Of a DNA stretch of 64,000 nt, positions 43,294 to 51,983 are shown piece by piece. Under the pieces are notes generated by a model that did no database searches, was not told the origin of the DNA, and saw only the letters and a list, made by a program, of their open reading frames with translations. The number at the start of each line of letters is the position of its first letter. Position 1 is the first letter of the stretch. Location: contig CAYJLC010000004.1 of NCBI GenBank assembly GCA_964370735.1, positions 31,342 to 95,341 on the forward strand, read 5' to 3'. A program made the translations under genes and the position numbers. This DNA comes from CAYJLC01 sp964370735. Lineage in GTDB: Bacteria > Bacillota > Clostridia > Oscillospirales > Butyricicoccaceae.

Positions 43294-44406
43294 CTATCTC
43301 ATGTAATCAAAAAGTGTGTCTGGAATTACACTATTTCCCATGCTTAAAGCCGCGTTATAGATTGTTTGAGCCCAAGAAAGTTCAGAAATTGCGTCTGCTA
43401 AATCCACATCTTCGATATATGCACGCTCTGAATTCAGCGATTCAAAGGTGTCTTCTAGAATTTTAGTAGAAGTTTCTAATACTTTAACGTCTGCTGAAAG
43501 TTCGGCATGCTTTTCAATCATGCTTTCTTGTGAAGTTTGAAATCCTGTTACAAGAGAATTAGCTGTATCAAATTTTCCACCCCATTCGTCGGCCCTAGTT
43601 TCGTCATAGCTTTCAAAAATATCTGCAAGACGGAACATAGTAGAAACCACGTCTTTTGGGTTTCCGTCGGCATCTAATCCATAGCCTAGAAACTCTATGC
43701 CAGAAATAGCAGCATTATAGGCAGTATCAGGTAAAACATCGCCATTGTCATCGACAGCAAAGCCAAGACCGATATCGATGTGCATGCTTTCTTGATTCCA
43801 TTTATCAAGCATTTCTAAGTTTGTATAATTGCCAGCAGTAGGGTCGGCAGGGTCTTTTGGAATAGTGTTTCCGTCTGCATCAACATAGTCTAAATCAAGG
43901 TCAGCATCAAGCATAACACCACGATAAGCAAGGTGGCTAAGTCCTTCTGCATCCTCGACTATGCTAAATGGAGGATTTTGAGTGTCTGCACCTGCAAAAA
44001 TATAGTCACTTTCATATTGTGCGTTTAACGATTGCACGATTGCTTCTGCACCCGAGCGAAGTGATTGTGCTTGGTATTCTAAATTGTCAAGATTTGTGCC
44101 ATTAAGCCCTTGTAAAGCTGGCACAGTACCAAATTCATTGGCAAGGTCATCGACAACAGTTTCCATATTTGACCACGCAGATTGGAATTTACCTGTTGCA
44201 GATTCAATATTTGAAAGTTGAGCATTGATTTCATTAGCCGAGCTATGAATTTTAAATGCCCTTGTAGCACCAGCAGGATCTTCAGCAAAAGAACTGAAAT
44301 TTCTACCTGATAATACTTGCTCTATCGAGCTATTTAGGTTTGCAGTTACACCAGATAAATTCGATTTATAAGTGTAAAGTGTACCCCTTGTTGTAACACG
44401 CATCAT
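43294..44406 (-). CDS. flgL: Flagellar hook-filament junction protein FlgL (HAP3)
   Basis: A 370-residue axial protein that joins the hook to the filament. The N-terminal D0/D1 coiled segment (RVTTRGTLYTYKSNLSGVTA, then IEQVLSGRNFSSFAEDP) and the C-terminal helix DVDLADAISELSWAQTIYNA are flagellin-like and typical. The middle is longer than the minimal HAP3. It follows flgK with a gap of 14 bases. Confidence 0.94.
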   Translation of the reverse strand: MMRVTTRGTLYTYKSNLSGVTANLNSSIEQVLSGRNFSSFAEDPAGATRAFKIHSSANEINAQLSNIESATGKFQSAWSNMETVVDDLANEFGTVPALQGLNGTNLDNLEYQAQSLRSGAEAIVQSLNAQYESDYIFAGADTQNPPFSIVEDAEGLSHLAYRGVMLDADLDLDYVDADGNTIPKDPADPTAGNYTNLEMLDKWNQESMHIDIGLGFAVDDNGDVLPDTAYNAAISGIEFLGYGLDADGNPKDVVSTMFRLADIFESYDETRADEWGGKFDTANSLVTGFQTSQESMIEKHAELSADVKVLETSTKILEDTFESLNSERAYIEDVDLADAISELSWAQTIYNAALSMGNSVIPDTLFDYMR

Positions 44407-44420
44407 ATTAAATAGCCTCC

Positions 44421-46127
44421 TTACGCGCCCATATTAAGTAGAGTTTGAAGTGCTTCGTCTAATGTTGTCATAAGTTGAATTGCAGCAGTATATGCAGCTT
44501 GATAAGTCATTAGATTCGAAGCCTCGTCATTTAAGTCTACACCTGTAATGCTATCACGACTAACATAAAGTTCGTTTGCCATGTTCGCATAAGTGTTTGT
44601 AACAGTTGTCATAGATTGTTCACTTTGAGCAAGCGTTCCTTGAATATTTATAAACATATTTTCAAAAGTGCCTTCAAAAAGTGATGGTGATGTTGTGTCA
44701 GCAGGGTTTACAAGATAGTCCACATTTTTATCGAATGAAGCAAGATATCTTGCAAGGTTAGTACGGTCGTCTGACGGTGCACCGATAGTTGTGCTAGAAA
44801 GAATAGAAACATCGCCTTCTGACCAGCCTTTTGATATAGATATATTCCCAGCATTGATGCCAGTTGTATCGTTTGAGTCGGAAGAAATACTAAATAGATT
44901 TCCAGCGCCATCAAGGTCGGCTGTGATATCGTTTCCGTCTGCATCAGTTGTATTAAGTGCATTAAAAACAGCTGCAAATTCGCGTGCTAAAACATCAAGA
45001 GAATTTTGGTAGAACTGGATGCCTTTTTTAGATAATGCATCTTCGTCATACTCGATTGAAGTAGGGTCGGTAGTTTCGGCATCATTATAAGAAAATTCGC
45101 CACTCTCGGTTAAAAATTCTCTAATAGATTGGAATGCGCCGTATAAAGCAGTGTCAGAAACACCGATAACATCGTCAAATTGTGCCTCTTTTTCATGTTG
45201 GACAAGTGCACCAGTGGCATCGGTTATAACAGCAGGTTTATAAACGTCACCATCAAGGTCGTTTAGCACTCCGAAAACAACATTTTGGTTGCCAGTGGTA
45301 TTATCGATAGTTAAATCTCTAGAATATTCTCCATGGACTAAATAAACAGGTTGGTCATCGTTTTCATAGTCATGAATACTGATTTTTAATTGGTCAACCA
45401 TAGTTCCAGCGCCCACATCGACTTTTTCATAAGTGATGTCGACTTTAATGTATTCGCTTAATTTATCTAATTGAAGATTTCTTTCGTCTTTTAATTCTAA
45501 AGCGCTATCGCCACGAATTTCGGCTTTATGGATAGCGTCATTTAGATATGCGATATCGTCTAAAATCAAATTGACTTGTCTTGTAGCCTCGTCAAGCTTA
45601 ACTTCGTAATTTCCTTCTAAATCGTCAAGTTTGTCTGAATATGTATTGAAGATTGTAGTAAGTGAAGTCGCAGCAGAACGAATTAACGCGTCGTACCCTT
45701 CGATACCACTTGTATTAGCCGAAGAAATTAAGTCACGCAGTTCATTAAATTGGTCTAAAAGCACACCGTCGTCTTGGTCGGCGTCGCCACCTAGTCCAAC
45801 TTCGTCTAAAATTCTCGCGATGTCTTGCAAACCTGCTAATGTTGTATCGGCAGAAGATAAATCAGAGATTGCAGAGCGATATGATAGGTCAAAAGCAGCA
45901 TCGCGATATTGCGAAAGCCCAGTTGTTAAAACACCACGTCCAGCGTTTATATTGTACTGTGAATAGTATTTATCGTTATTAGAGCCAGATAAAGCGACTT
46001 GGTCTAGAGATTGTCTTGTATATCCTACGGTATTGATATTTGTGATATTATGACCGGTAACATCAATAGCTTTTTGTGCAGCATATATCCCTAGTCGCGC
46101 TGTATTAAAAGTGCCAAATGTACTCAT
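44421..46127 (-). CDS. flgK: Flagellar hook-associated protein FlgK (HAP1)
   Basis: A 568-residue axial protein that caps the hook before FlgL and the filament are added. The N-terminal ATTGLSAQRAID-like segment reads FNTARLGIYAAQKAIDVTGH, and the C-terminal SGVNLDEE-like motif reads ITGVDLNDEASNLMTYQAAY; both are diagnostic. A middle variable region of about 350 residues carries the exposed domains. Confidence 0.95.
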   Translation of the reverse strand: MSTFGTFNTARLGIYAAQKAIDVTGHNITNINTVGYTRQSLDQVALSGSNNDKYYSQYNINAGRGVLTTGLSQYRDAAFDLSYRSAISDLSSADTTLAGLQDIARILDEVGLGGDADQDDGVLLDQFNELRDLISSANTSGIEGYDALIRSAATSLTTIFNTYSDKLDDLEGNYEVKLDEATRQVNLILDDIAYLNDAIHKAEIRGDSALELKDERNLQLDKLSEYIKVDITYEKVDVGAGTMVDQLKISIHDYENDDQPVYLVHGEYSRDLTIDNTTGNQNVVFGVLNDLDGDVYKPAVITDATGALVQHEKEAQFDDVIGVSDTALYGAFQSIREFLTESGEFSYNDAETTDPTSIEYDEDALSKKGIQFYQNSLDVLAREFAAVFNALNTTDADGNDITADLDGAGNLFSISSDSNDTTGINAGNISISKGWSEGDVSILSSTTIGAPSDDRTNLARYLASFDKNVDYLVNPADTTSPSLFEGTFENMFINIQGTLAQSEQSMTTVTNTYANMANELYVSRDSITGVDLNDEASNLMTYQAAYTAAIQLMTTLDEALQTLLNMGA

Positions 46128-46137
46128 ATTTTCCTCC

Positions 46138-46605
46138 TTATGCCCTGAAATCAGTGCGCATATTTTCTGTTTTATTTGGGGCTATTTCGTAGTTTGCAGT
46201 TGTTTCGAGAACAACACCACGATTAATTAATCCGTTATTAACAATACTTAGATGTTTTTCTATAATTGCAACAGATTTTTTGCGAACTTCTTCTAAAGTA
46301 TTGTAGTCGTTTAGAAGTTTTGTTACGATGGCTAAAGTTTCGTCTTTAAGAGAAGGGTCGCAGTGGTTGTGAAGTTCTCTTAGAGGGACGCCTGCAAGCC
46401 CGATTTCTGAGATAAGGGATTTCTTTTTTATTTCTAATCCACGAAGAGAAAGCGATAGAGCCTGTTCTTCTTTAATGTGTGCGTTTAATGTATCTAAATC
46501 GTGGCTTTTAACAGCGGCGATTATTTTCAATTGTAGCGAATGAAGTTTTAAAAACTCTTGGTTTAGGCTTTGTAAAAAATTTAAAAAACTCTTGAAATTG
46601 TTCAT
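46138..46605 (-). CDS. flgN: FlgN-family export chaperone
   Basis: A 155-residue all-helical protein with the LXXL-rich pattern of FlgN, the export chaperone for FlgK and FlgL. Identification rests on the opening FLNFLQSLNQEFLKLHSLQL, the helical composition and the position between flgM and flgK; direct motif evidence is weak, as usual for this family. Confidence 0.85.
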   Translation of the reverse strand: MNNFKSFLNFLQSLNQEFLKLHSLQLKIIAAVKSHDLDTLNAHIKEEQALSLSLRGLEIKKKSLISEIGLAGVPLRELHNHCDPSLKDETLAIVTKLLNDYNTLEEVRKKSVAIIEKHLSIVNNGLINRGVVLETTANYEIAPNKTENMRTDFRA

Positions 46606-46608
46606 ACT

Positions 46609-46905
46609 CTATACCTCGATTTTAAGCATCATTTTCGATGCTATTTCTGACGAATTTGGCTTATAAGTGCCATCTAAAACTTGATTACGAAGTTCTAAAA
46701 TTCTGTTTTGAGTAGGACGAACACGCACGTCATTTGAAACTTTTGCTACTAAGTCTTTGATATTTTTCTCATCTTGCGAAAGAATTTCTGAAAATTCTGC
46801 TTGGTCGTAATTTTGCTCTTTTTGAGCCGTATCAGCAATGTTTTCTGACTTTTTCGGTTTACCAACGTTTCTTATTAAATTATTTGAATTTATAATCGGA
46901 AACAT
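46609..46905 (-). CDS. flgM: Anti-sigma-28 factor FlgM
   Basis: A 98-residue anti-sigma factor that holds sigma-28 until the hook-basal body is complete. The C-terminal binding region EKNIKDLVAKVSNDVRVRPT and VRPTQNRILELRNQVLDGTY matches the family. The start at 46905 follows GGGGGGACATAAG. It is the first gene of the leftward flagellar operon. The gap to 47145 contains no gene I can see; a weak sigma-28-like -10 lies at 46950-46957. Confidence 0.92.
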   Translation of the reverse strand: MFPIINSNNLIRNVGKPKKSENIADTAQKEQNYDQAEFSEILSQDEKNIKDLVAKVSNDVRVRPTQNRILELRNQVLDGTYKPNSSEIASKMMLKIEV

Positions 46906-46949
46906 CTTATGTCCCCCCTTTTCCATAATTCTATTTTCTTATAAATTTA

Positions 46950-46957
46950 TTATCGTC
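46950..46957 (-). promoter_or_regulatory. Possible sigma-28 promoter -10 element before flgM
   Basis: On the minus strand GACGATAA differs by one base from the consensus GCCGATAA. The -35 box at the expected distance is poor (TTAT in place of TAAA), so this is tentative. Confidence 0.3.
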
Positions 46958-47145
46958 AGTAATTTTCAAAAAATAAGCCTAATTACATTATTTTTTGAAA
47001 AAACTGTAAAAAAAGTTACGCTAAGGTGCTAAATGTTAAAATTCTGTGAACAACATCGACAAATTTTTCCATATTTCGCTATATCACAGGGTTTATTTAC
47101 CATAAAGTATTTGGAAATATTTTAAAAAAACCTATAAAATAGCAA

Positions 47146-47176
47146 AAAAAACCAACCCTTTCGGATTGGTTTTGTA
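47146..47176 (-). terminator. Terminator of the secE-rplA operon
   Basis: On the minus strand AAAACCAATCC-gaaag-GGTTGGTTTTTTT, directly after the rplA stop at 47178. Confidence 0.93.
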
Positions 47177-47177
47177 A

Positions 47178-47873
47178 TTATTCAGAAACTTTTGCTTGGT
47201 TGATTTTAACACCAGGACCCATTGTTGAAGCTACAACTAATGAACGGATGTATTGACCTTTTGCAGCAGCTGGTTTAGCTTTTACAACAGCGCCAACTAA
47301 AGCGTTGAAGTTATCTGCTAATTTTTCAGCACCGAAAGATACTTTACCGATTGGGCAGTGAATGATGTTAGTTTTGTCTAAACGGTATTCAATTTTACCA
47401 GCTTTAGACTCGTTTACAGCTTTAGTAACGTCCATAGAAACAGTACCAGCTTTTGGGTTTGGCATTAAGCCTTTTGGACCTAATACTTTACCTAAACGAC
47501 CAACTACACCCATCATATCTGGAGTAGCGATTACTACATCATAGTCAAAGAAGTTTTCTTTTTGAATTCTTTCAAGCATATCTTCAGCACCAACATAATC
47601 AGCACCAGCAGCTTTTGCTTCGTCAGCTTTAGCGCCTTTAGCGAATACTAAAACTTTAACATCTTTACCAATACCGTGTGGTAAAACGATAGCACCACGA
47701 ACTTGTTGGTCAGCGTGTCTTGAGTCAACACCTAATTTGATGTGAACTTCAACTGTTTCGTCAAATTTTGCTTTAGCAACGTTAATTACTGCTTCTAAAG
47801 CTTCTGACGGGTCGTATAATTTAGCGCGGTCAATCATTTTTGCGCTTTCAACGTATTTTTTACCTCTACGCAT
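47178..47873 (-). CDS. rplA: 50S ribosomal protein L1
   Basis: A 231-residue L1, the large-subunit protein of the mobile stalk at the E site. MRRGKKYVESAKMIDRAKLY, the VVIATPDMMGVVGRLGKVLG segment and LVVASTMGPGVKIN near the end are diagnostic. It ends at a strong terminator; rplJ and rplL, which usually follow, are not here. Confidence 0.97.
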   Translation of the reverse strand: MRRGKKYVESAKMIDRAKLYDPSEALEAVINVAKAKFDETVEVHIKLGVDSRHADQQVRGAIVLPHGIGKDVKVLVFAKGAKADEAKAAGADYVGAEDMLERIQKENFFDYDVVIATPDMMGVVGRLGKVLGPKGLMPNPKAGTVSMDVTKAVNESKAGKIEYRLDKTNIIHCPIGKVSFGAEKLADNFNALVGAVVKAKPAAAKGQYIRSLVVASTMGPGVKINQAKVSE

Positions 47874-47948
47874 AGGTTAAATCCTCCTTAAGTGGTTACT
47901 CGGAAACGACGTTCCTCCCACGTATTTATGCCATACTGGCTTTAATAA

Positions 47949-48374
47949 TTAATCTTCTACAACAACGCCCATAGAACGTGCAGTACCTGCGATCATGCTC
48001 ATAGCAGTTTCAACAGATGCAGCGTTTAAGTCTGGCATTTTGATTTCAGCAATTTTTCTTACGTCTTCTTTGCTGATTTTTGCAACTTTATCTTTTTGTG
48101 GAACTGCAGAACCGCTTTCGATGTTACAAGCTTTCTTGATTAACACTGGAGCTGGTGGAGTTTTTGTGATAAAGCTGAATGAACGGTCTGCATAAACAGT
48201 GATTACTACTGGGATAATCATACCGATATCATTTTTTGTACGCTCATTAAATTCTTTAGTAAACGACATAATATTAACACCATGTTGACCTAATGCAGGA
48301 CCTACTGGTGGTGCAGGTGTTGCTTTACCTGCTGGAATTTGAAGTTTTATATAACCTACTACTTTTTGTGCCAT
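47949..48374 (-). CDS. rplK: 50S ribosomal protein L11
   Basis: A 141-residue L11 of the GTPase-associated centre. The start MAQKVVGYIKLQIPAGKATP and the PPVGPALGQHGVNIM motif are clear. The start at 48374 follows GAGGTGCTCCC; a longer frame to 48416 has no support. The gap of 75 bases before rplA could hold an L1-binding autoregulatory site, though I could not identify one. Confidence 0.97.
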   Translation of the reverse strand: MAQKVVGYIKLQIPAGKATPAPPVGPALGQHGVNIMSFTKEFNERTKNDIGMIIPVVITVYADRSFSFITKTPPAPVLIKKACNIESGSAVPQKDKVAKISKEDVRKIAEIKMPDLNAASVETAMSMIAGTARSMGVVVED

Positions 48375-48435
48375 TTGGGAGCACCTCCTCAATAAAAATG
48401 TGGTAATGGCGAGCATTTAGCTCTTCCACTTTAGT

Positions 48436-48990
48436 TTACGTTGCAAGTGGTTTAACACTCGCGATATCTAGTTCGGCTGGAGTTTCCCTACCAAACATAG
48501 ATACAAGTACAAGTACTGTTCCTTTTTCTTTATCGATTTCGGAAACAATACCAACAGAACCTTCTAAAGGACCTGCACAAACTCTGACAGAATCTGAAAC
48601 TTCGAACGGAATAATAACTTCGCGTTTGATTTCCATTGCTTCATCAGTGTCGTATTTTTCAAGACCAAAACGTCTTACTTCTTCTTCTGATAATGGAGTT
48701 GGCTTAGAATCTGCACCAACAAACCCTGTAACACCCCTTGTGTTTCTGACAATAATCCAGCTATCATCATTTAAAACCATTTTAAGCATTACATAGCCTG
48801 GGAAAAGCTTCTTAGAAACTTCCTTGACTACGCCATTTTTAACTTCTTCAACAGTTTCAAGTGGTATAACAACTTTGTGAATCAGATTATGGAGTTTACG
48901 ATTTTCAACAGCTTGTTCGATAGTCGAGCAAACTTTGTTCTCATAACCTGAGTAAGTATTTATAACATACCATCTAGCAAGTTCTGACAT
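48436..48990 (-). CDS. nusG: Transcription termination/antitermination factor NusG
   Basis: A 184-residue NusG that binds RNA polymerase and couples transcription to translation. The NGN domain opens ARWYVINTYSGYENKVCSTI, with GYVMLKMVLNDDSWIIVRNT inside, and the KOW domain is VRVCAGPLEGSVGIVSEID. It lies 19 bases after secE. Confidence 0.97.
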   Translation of the reverse strand: MSELARWYVINTYSGYENKVCSTIEQAVENRKLHNLIHKVVIPLETVEEVKNGVVKEVSKKLFPGYVMLKMVLNDDSWIIVRNTRGVTGFVGADSKPTPLSEEEVRRFGLEKYDTDEAMEIKREVIIPFEVSDSVRVCAGPLEGSVGIVSEIDKEKGTVLVLVSMFGRETPAELDIASVKPLAT

Positions 48991-49009
48991 AGTTCAATCC
49001 CCCTTTAGT

Positions 49010-49279
49010 TTAACCTAAGCTTATAAGTGCGTGACTTATAAATTTAAATACAAAGTCTAGTCCAGCTATAACAACTAAAGCCATTAAAACTGTGCTTAAA
49101 ACAACACCTGTGTTGTTTAAAACTGCATGACGAGTAGGCCATACAACTTTTTTTGCTTCAGCTTTAAGTTCTTTAAACCATTTTAGCGTTTTGTTTTGTT
49201 TCTTTTTGGCAGGTTTCGAAGATTTTTTGTCTTTGTTTTCTTTTTTAAGCTCAGTATCTTTATTATTTAATTCTGACAA
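49010..49279 (-). CDS. secE: Preprotein translocase subunit SecE
   Basis: An 89-residue SecE, longer than the ~60 residues typical of Firmicutes because of a lysine-rich hydrophilic N-terminus. The conserved amphipathic segment KWFKELKAEAKKVVWPTRHA and a single membrane helix (VVLSTVLMALVVIAGLDFVF) follow. It starts at TTG 49279 after AAAGGGTG. It supports SecY in the membrane. Confidence 0.93.
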   Translation of the reverse strand: MSELNNKDTELKKENKDKKSSKPAKKKQNKTLKWFKELKAEAKKVVWPTRHAVLNNTGVVLSTVLMALVVIAGLDFVFKFISHALISLG

Positions 49280-49304
49280 TTAAAACACACCCTTTCCAAA
49301 AAAA

Positions 49305-49454
49305 TTATTTTGTTTCTCTGTGAACAGTGTGCTTTTTACAGAAACGACAAAACTTATTCATTTCTAAACGATCTGGATTGTTTTTTTTGTTTTTCATTGT
49401 GTCGTAGTTTCTTTGTTTGCAATCTGTACACGCTAATGTAACTTTTACGCGCAT
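49305..49454 (-). CDS. rpmG: 50S ribosomal protein L33
   Basis: A 49-residue L33: MRVKVTLACTDCKQRNYDTM opens the protein and NKFCRFCKKHTVHRETK closes it. The four cysteines (CTDC and CRFC) make this the zinc-binding C+ form. It is preceded by AAGGAGGTGCCGAA and lies 25 bases before secE, the usual rpmG-secE-nusG order. A tRNA-Trp often found between them in other Firmicutes is absent. Confidence 0.96.
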   Translation of the reverse strand: MRVKVTLACTDCKQRNYDTMKNKKNNPDRLEMNKFCRFCKKHTVHRETK

Positions 49455-49535
49455 TTCGGCACCTCCTTAAATTTTGGCCTCCCTTTGCAATTGACAAAAT
49501 AGCCCTTTGCTACAAGTCCTGCATAGGTAAATAGA

Positions 49536-49564
49536 ATTATATCACATATTCTAGGTTTTGTCAA
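49536..49564 (-). promoter_or_regulatory. Consensus promoter of the rpmG-secE-nusG-rplK-rplA operon
   Basis: On the minus strand TTGACA (49559-49564) and TATAAT (49536-49541), 17-base spacer; the best promoter in this region, about 80 bases before rpmG. Confidence 0.88.
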
Positions 49565-49650
49565 GGTTTTTTAAACAAATTTTACTTTTGTATTATATGT
49601 ATATATATCGATAAAAATTTACATGAAATTTTTAAAAATTAAGAGATAAA

Positions 49651-49673
49651 AAACCCTATTCGAAAATAGGGTT
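49651..49673. terminator. Hairpin of terminator type upstream of rpmG
   Basis: AAACCCTATT-cgaa-AATAGGGTTT, with A/T runs on both sides. It lies between the rpmG promoter and the repeat at 49699-49801 and could stop leftward read-through from the DUF1846 gene. Confidence 0.6.
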
Positions 49674-49698
49674 TCACTATTTTGTGACTTCATCACGA

Positions 49699-49801
49699 TT
49701 TTAAATTTTCGCCAAATTTGTAGGGGAGAACTGCGTTCTACCTAAAAAGCAAGCAAATTTCGTCGAAAAAAGGGTATTTCGCATTTGTGAATGCGACCAA
49801 A
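49699..49801 (+). repeat. About 102-bp dispersed repeat, copy A
   Basis: Begins TTTTAAATTTTCGCC and runs through TGTAGGGGAGAACTGCGTTC, CCTAAAAAGCAAGCAAATTT and a hairpin CGCATTTGTGAATGCG. Copy B is at 51984-52085 in the same orientation. The whole 49565-49921 gap holds this repeat and two terminator-like hairpins, with no gene. Confidence 0.8.
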
Positions 49802-49887
49802 CTACTCGTTTGGATAGAGGGGTTTTTAAAAAACTTGACAAACGACTTTAACTTTTATGCAATTTTCTCTATCTTACCCCTTTTGCG

Positions 49888-49920
49888 AAAGTCTAAACTA
49901 CCCCGAGTGGGGTAGCTTTT
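49888..49920 (-). terminator. Terminator of the DUF1846 gene
   Basis: On the minus strand AAAGCTACCCC-actc-GGGGTAG followed by TTTAG, immediately after the stop at 49922. Confidence 0.75.
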
Positions 49921-49921
49921 G

Positions 49922-51406
49922 TTATTTATGATACAATTTCGATGTTTCGTATTTTGCAGAGCAAGTAAGGTTTATGCCGATTTTTTTAAGCGTTTTTTCG
50001 TCTACTTGAGATAAAATTACGCTAGAATGAGCCTCGGCGCCCTTTAATTTCTCGATTTGCTTTAGTGCTAGTGCCGAAGTTGGGTTTGTTACAGCAGAAA
50101 TCGATAGAGCTAAAAGCAGCTCGTCTGTGTGGATACGAGGGTTTTTTGAGCCTAGCATATCGGTTTTAACTTTTCCGATAGGTTCGATTATTGCAGGGGA
50201 TAAAACAGGCACATCTTTTGGAATATTTGCAAGATGTTTAATGGCATTTAAGATTGCAGCAGAAGAAGCCCCGAATAAATCAGATGTTTTTCCTGTCACA
50301 ATAGAACCGTCAGAAAGCTCGATTGCAACAGCAGGAGAGCCTGTTTCTAAAGCTTTTTGCTCGGATACTTCAGAAACTTTTCTGTCTTCTATGCTTGTTT
50401 TCGCTTGTTTCATAAGTAATTCTAATTTAAATATTTTATCTTCTGTCGACAAGCCTTGGCGAACTAGGCATTTTTCGTGGAAGTATCTTCTAATGATTTC
50501 ACGTCTTGCAGCCTCACAAGTCACATCGTCGTCAGAAATGCATTTTCCAGCCATATTAACACCCATATCCGTCGGTGATTTATATGGGTTTGTGCCATAA
50601 ATTCTAGTAAAAATAGCATCTAAAACTGGGAAAACCTCTATGTCACGATTATAGTTGATTGTAGTTTCTGAGTATGCTTCTAGGTGGAAAGGGTCTATCA
50701 TATTTGCGTCTTTAAGGTCTACTGTTGCCGCCTCATACGCGATATTTACTGGGTGAGATAATGGCAAATTCCATACTGGGAATGTTTCGAATTTTGCATA
50801 TCCAGAGTTTAAACCGCGTTTATGGTCATGGTAAAGTTGAGAAAGACATGTAGCCATTTTTCCACTACCAGGCCCTGGTGCTGTGATTACTACAAGTGGA
50901 CGAGATGTTTCGATATATTCATTTTTTCCATAACCCTCGTCACTCACTATATGAGAAATTTCCGTAGGGTAGCCTTTGATTTCATAATGCTCATAGCATT
51001 TTATACCAAGTGAATTTAATCTCGCTTTAAAAGTTTCTGCCGAGGCTTGTTTGTTATATTGGGTGATAACTACCGAGCCTACAAATAAATCAATGCTTCT
51101 AAAAGCGTCGATTAGACGTAAAACATCAACGTCATAAGTGATGCCTAAATCCGAGCGAACTTTATTGTTCTCGATGTCGATTGCTGAAATAACAATAATA
51201 ATTTCGGCTTTGTCTTTCATTTGAGAAAGCAGGCGAACTTTTATATCCGGTAAAAATCCTGGTAAAACCCTTGAAGCATGGTAATCATCAAAAAGCTTTC
51301 CGCCGAATTCTAGATATAGTTTATTGTCAAAGTTTTTAATTCTTTCGATTATGTGTTCCGATTGCATTTGCAAGTATTTATCGCAATCAAATCCTATTTT
51401 TTGCAT
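49922..51406 (-). CDS. DUF1846 family protein
   Basis: A 494-residue protein of the DUF1846 family, widespread in Firmicutes and of unknown function. The opening GFDCDKYLQMQSEHIIERI and the segment VVITAPGPGSGKMATCLSQL are characteristic; the latter looks like a nucleotide-binding P-loop (GPGSGK). The start at 51406 follows a GGAAGTTTAAA-type site. It is a single-gene unit with a terminator behind it. The two direct repeat copies at 49699 and 51984 flank this gene and the neighbouring cysteine-rich peptide genes. Confidence 0.88.
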   Translation of the reverse strand: MQKIGFDCDKYLQMQSEHIIERIKNFDNKLYLEFGGKLFDDYHASRVLPGFLPDIKVRLLSQMKDKAEIIIVISAIDIENNKVRSDLGITYDVDVLRLIDAFRSIDLFVGSVVITQYNKQASAETFKARLNSLGIKCYEHYEIKGYPTEISHIVSDEGYGKNEYIETSRPLVVITAPGPGSGKMATCLSQLYHDHKRGLNSGYAKFETFPVWNLPLSHPVNIAYEAATVDLKDANMIDPFHLEAYSETTINYNRDIEVFPVLDAIFTRIYGTNPYKSPTDMGVNMAGKCISDDDVTCEAARREIIRRYFHEKCLVRQGLSTEDKIFKLELLMKQAKTSIEDRKVSEVSEQKALETGSPAVAIELSDGSIVTGKTSDLFGASSAAILNAIKHLANIPKDVPVLSPAIIEPIGKVKTDMLGSKNPRIHTDELLLALSISAVTNPTSALALKQIEKLKGAEAHSSVILSQVDEKTLKKIGINLTCSAKYETSKLYHK

Positions 51407-51570
51407 ATTTAAACTTCCTTTCCTTACGCTAAATTAATTATACTATAAAAAAAATATTTTTACAAGCAAAGTTATGATTTTATATGTAAAATTAATTTAA
51501 ACTTTTCGTTCACACTTTTAGCAAATTCTGTATAGTATGTAACAGTAGAATACGAAAGGAGGAAAACAGT

Positions 51571-51729
51571 ATGTGGCAAACTAACTGCAATAATGGTTGT
51601 GCAACAACTTGTGGTAACACTTTTGGCAATGATTATATTTGGATAATTTTAATCGTAGTCGCTTTATTAGTATGCTTTGGTGGCTTTGGAACTGGCTGCA
51701 ACAATGGCTGTGGTAACACTTGTATTTAA
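51571..51729 (+). CDS. Tiny cysteine/asparagine-rich membrane peptide 1 (52 residues)
   Basis: A 52-residue peptide: a Cys/Asn-rich head (MWQTNCNNGCATTCGN), one membrane helix (YIWIILIVVALLVCF) and a Cys/Asn/Gly-rich tail (GTGCNNGCGNTCI), with eight cysteines. It resembles the small Clostridia proteins labelled chorion class high-cysteine protein HCB 13 and, loosely, YjcZ sporulation peptides; no function is established. The ribosome binding site GAAAGGAGG is excellent. The second such gene follows after 26 bases, so they form an operon. Confidence 0.75.
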   Translation: MWQTNCNNGCATTCGNTFGNDYIWIILIVVALLVCFGGFGTGCNNGCGNTCI

Positions 51730-51755
51730 TTTGATATAAAGAAGGGAGAATTTTT

Positions 51756-51860
51756 ATGTATTGCAATAATTTTGATACTATGTGGATTATAGTAATTTTA
51801 ATTGTTATCGTTTGCTGCTGTGGTGGTGGATTTGGATACCCTAATAATTGCTGTAATTAA
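51756..51860 (+). CDS. Tiny cysteine-rich membrane peptide 2 (34 residues)
   Basis: A 34-residue peptide: MYCNNFDTMW, a membrane helix IIVILIVIVCCC, then GGGFGYPNNCCN. It carries six cysteines and clearly has the same design as the upstream peptide, helix flanked by Cys/Asn motifs. A GAAGGGAG site precedes the ATG and a terminator follows at once, supporting a real gene despite its size. Confidence 0.7.
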   Translation: MYCNNFDTMWIIVILIVIVCCCGGGFGYPNNCCN

Positions 51861-51868
51861 TGTACTTA

Positions 51869-51900
51869 AAATAAACTCCCTTCATACTCGGGAGTTTCAA
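51869..51900 (+). terminator. Terminator of the cysteine-rich peptide operon
   Basis: AAACTCCC-ttcatactc-GGGAGTTT directly after the second peptide gene. Confidence 0.8.
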
Positions 51901-51929
51901 AAAAACCCGTTTTGTCGACGGGTTTTTAT
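51901..51929 (+). terminator. Second tandem terminator hairpin
   Basis: AAAACCCGT-tttgtcg-ACGGGTTTTTATA, immediately behind the first hairpin. Confidence 0.75.
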
Positions 51930-51983
51930 AATGTATAGGGTAAAATTTTATACAAAAGTGTAAATTTTGAAACTTTGTCACTC

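Noticed and set aside
49455..49535. tRNA-Trp between rpmG and secE or upstream of rpmG
   Set aside because: The rpmG-secE gap is only 25 bases and the upstream leader has no cloverleaf pattern.
50127..50600. Plus-strand frame of 157 codons opposite DUF1846
   Set aside because: Antisense shadow; the minus-strand gene has family-level similarity, start site and terminator.
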